Shown one piece after another: positions 57,514 to 60,000 of a stretch of 60,000 nt of DNA. The first letter of the stretch is position 1. Each line of letters opens with the position of its first letter. The translations under genes and the position numbers were made by a program. The notes under the pieces were generated by a model. That model did no database searches and was not told where the DNA came from. It was given only the letters and a program-made list of their open reading frames with translations. The DNA is from Adiantum capillus-veneris (lineage: Eukaryota > Streptophyta > Polypodiopsida > Polypodiales > Pteridaceae): contig CM043966.1 in assembly GCA_014529385.2 (NCBI GenBank), positions 89,000,587-89,060,586 of the forward strand, written 5' to 3'.

Positions 57514-60000
57514 GCGTTCTATGGGACAACTGCGTGCATGGGTTGAACAATTGTGTCTATGCATAGCCGTGATTGGCTCTACCATGATATGAAGATCAAT
57601 GCAATTCAACTCAATATGTTGTGCAAGAGCTGGGTCTTGAGTAAATAACTCAAGGGTTTACGATGTCGAGGTTTGCTGTTGATGTCTTCCAAAGAGCAGA
57701 TCTTGTAGCTTTTGTGCTCTCTGTTTGATAGTACCATCAGGGTGTTTAAGCACACTGATTGCTTGAGCTGTTGGTAGCACGTTAGACGGTTGTCGAGCTT
57801 TTTCTCGCCATTGGTAGCTCAGTCTGCTTGGTGCATGGTGTTTGAGAGCCTGTTGCGACTTAACTTGACACTATTTGATTGGTTTCGCGTTGTGTGGAGA
57901 AGATAAGTGCTCCTTTTTCTTCCAAACTTTTTTCATGTTAGGTTCCTTGTTCATAGATGCTCGATTCTATGCTCAAATCCTTGAAACCGTCTTCTGTTTC
58001 TTTGGTGAAATTTTAGGCACCCAGATCTGATTTGGTTTATCCACAAGTTGTGCTTTCGGTGCCCAAATTTGCCTGACTCCTTGCATGCTACTTGTAGCAT
58101 TTGTTTGTCGAGGGGATGGAGAAGATTTGCTACGTGGATTGGTCTTCTGATTGCATCTTTTCCATTCCTCTCTGCTTGGTGCAATAGGAACAATGAGTTG
58201 CCCTCCTTTAAGTGATAACTTTAGCTGATTCGTATCCCAATCTGGTACGGCTTTGTAAGTATGCAGCCAAGGAATGCCAAGAATCATCGTCTCGTTCATG
58301 TGTTCATCTGGCAAGCATACAAACTGATGCGGACATGAGCATCCATGTACTACCACGTTCAAGTTGACTACTCCCAATGTTGGAGTTGGATTCTTGTTGC
58401 ATCCTTTGATTGTCGTTATTCCTGCGGTCAATGCTTGCCTTGTTGCCTTCTTTTATGTGGAGTAACTGACGGCATTCACTCTAGCTCCTGTGTCTACCAA
58501 AGCATTGGTGCTATGATTGTTGAGTTGTACTTTGATACGGAGATCCATCCCATCTAATTAGTCATCATCTGTTGAAACTGCATCTTTAGGAAATTCCCAT
58601 TGTCGATCATCTAGTTCCAAAGTGTTGATGGGAATCAGTATCTTTTGATTCTTGAGAGCAGCTTTACGCTTGAGCATGCGAAGTCTAGCTTCCTCTTGGG
58701 CTTCATCAATAACCTGCTGTCACTTCATCTTTCTTTCTTTGGCTGCATGCATTCTCTTTGGCAATTCATTGGTTAGTGGCAAATTGTATTTCTTTAAACG
58801 ACATCCACTAATCCAATTAGCCATTGGTTCACCATCTAGGGTTGAAAATTTTACTGCTCCACTTGGAGATACATCTTCAATGATAAATGGTCCATTTCCC
58901 TTTTTCTTGAACTTGGGAATGTGTTGCTCAAGGGAATAGACTAAAACTAAGTCCCCTTTCTTGAAAATTTTGGTGATTAAGTGGGAATCAAAAAACTGTT
59001 TTTGTTTCCGCTTTTGTGCATAGATATGAGCTACAGCAGTTAGCCTTTGCTTGTCTAGCTTGTCCAAATCTTCAAGTCTTTCTGATAATTCATGTCTAGT
59101 CCACTCAAGAGTCTGTGCTACCCTTAATGTCGGCAATAGAAATTAAATTGGCAGTATGGCATCAAGACCATAAACAAGGTTAAAGGGTGTATCATTTAAA
59201 GCTGTTTTGAATGAAACTCGGTAAGCCCATAGAGTAGCATGGAGATTCATTTCCCAATCTGTCCTTCCTGAACTAACCACTTTGGTCAGTACCGTGCTAA
59301 GAATTTTATTCGTATGCTCAGCTTGTCCATTTTCTTGTGGGTGATAGGGAGCTGATTTGTTATTAATAACCATAAACTCATTAAGCAAATACTCTATTAC
59401 CTCGTTGAGGAAACGAGTTCCCCGATCACTGACAATCTCTATTGGCATTCGATACCTTGTGAATACATACTCATATAAGAACGCAACAGTGGTTCTAGCA
59501 TCATTCTTTTGAGTCGCTTTAGTCCGGCCCATTTGGTCAAACAGTCCGTAGCTACAATGATATATTGAGCTTGGGTTCTATAAGCAGGTGGCTGTATCGA
59601 TCAAACAAAATCTATACCCCATTTTGCAAAGGCTCTAGCCCCCATCATTGGTCTTAAGGGCATGCTGTCTACTCGTGTTGGCATTTTTGCTCGTTGACAA
59701 GCATCACACCTTCGAATTGTTGGCCACCATATGCCTGCCATCAAGATTTCTCTTGTGGTGGTCTCACTAGAAAAGTGACCTCCAGCTAATCCAGCATGTG
59801 CTTGTTCTATAATCGGAATATACTCGTTTTCATTTGCACAATGACACAAATGTTGATCTTTACCTCTCCGATACAATTGGTTCCCAATGAGAGCATAGTC
59901 TCTTGCTTCCATTTCAATTTCTCTTTGACGACGTTTACTCATATCCTCAGAAAATGATCAGCTCGATAAGTAAGTAACCAGATAGGTACTCCACTTAGGA
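57514..60000 (-). pseudogene. Integrase followed by aspartic protease (module C), cut by window edge
   Basis: On the minus strand from the window edge: integrase zinc-binding domain 59601-59942 (HAGLAGGHFSSETT, GIWWPT, CDACQRAK); core with WGIDF, VATD, SDRGTRF (59143-59532) and NGQAEHTNK; C-terminal part 58720-59136 (KKGDLVLVYSLEQH, GPFIIEDVSPSGAVKF, NWISGCRLKKYNLPL). After a linker in the same frame (DEAQEEARLRMLKRKAALKNQK) comes a protease with intact ALVDTGARVNAVSYST (catalytic Asp at 58492-58494) and ETMILGIPWLHTYKAVPDW (~58264-58295). The tail has EPITAMHRH as in module B. Stops (e.g. near 59600 and after SYST) and a frameshift near 59530 disable it. RT and RNase H, if present, lie beyond 60000. 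Confidence 0.87.

Noticed and set aside
43318-59942. Endogenous pararetrovirus (caulimovirus) origin
   Set aside because: Integrase domains with a zinc finger and D,D,E core plus polypurine tracts and LTR-like DNA fit an LTR retrotransposon; no movement protein is seen.

Overview
The window looks like a heterochromatin-like stretch of a large, repeat-rich land-plant nuclear genome. The evidence is plant-type Ty1/copia elements with initiator-Met tRNA primer sites, Ty3/gypsy-like elements with tRNA-Asp primer sites, L1-type LINE fragments with poly(A) tails, tRNA-derived SINE heads, a Mutator-like MITE and long GA/CT microsatellites. I recognise no host protein gene, rRNA, functional tRNA or CRISPR. 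The species cannot be fixed from the sequence; a non-flowering vascular plant is possible but unproven.

Layout, left to right. 1-4390: anonymous DNA with a 155-bp tandem duplication at 618-928 and a few unrecognised short ORFs. 4391-11551: a tandem array of a miniature LTR element (three LTRs separated by internal segments of only ~120 bp), whose middle LTR is split by an old minus-strand copia element (5767-11121, target duplication GCTCA). 11560-13815: decayed minus-strand gag-like sequence. 15080-15640: an inverted, diverged copy of the miniature-element LTR. 17106-19065, 20959-21090 and 25513-27300: minus-strand L1 LINE pieces, separated by a copia gag remnant, a MITE carrying a tRNA-like SINE head, and a decayed plus-strand copia element (21738-25512).

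27761-32941 and 36656-41824: two well-preserved minus-strand copia elements with 5-bp target duplications (GTTTC; CCACC). The second has LTRs differing at one position, and its 1428-codon gag-pol frame is broken by one stop codon. A doubly deleted relative lies at 33919-35812.

43300-60000: the most unusual part. Minus-strand modules alternate: an integrase-protease module (57500-60000, cut by the window edge), a ~1100-residue gag-like coiled-coil protein (52470-55960), a second integrase-protease module (49380-51520), and a second gag-like protein (43318-47110). In both pol modules the aspartic protease domain follows the integrase in the same polyprotein, the reverse of the gag-PR-RT-RH-INT order usual for Ty3/gypsy. 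All four modules end at a polypurine tract, three of them with a stop codon abutting it. Leader regions carry repeated palindromes with the core ATCGCGAT. No reverse transcriptase is visible for this family inside the window. Element proteins would act in capsid formation, processing, reverse transcription and integration, but nearly all copies are broken.
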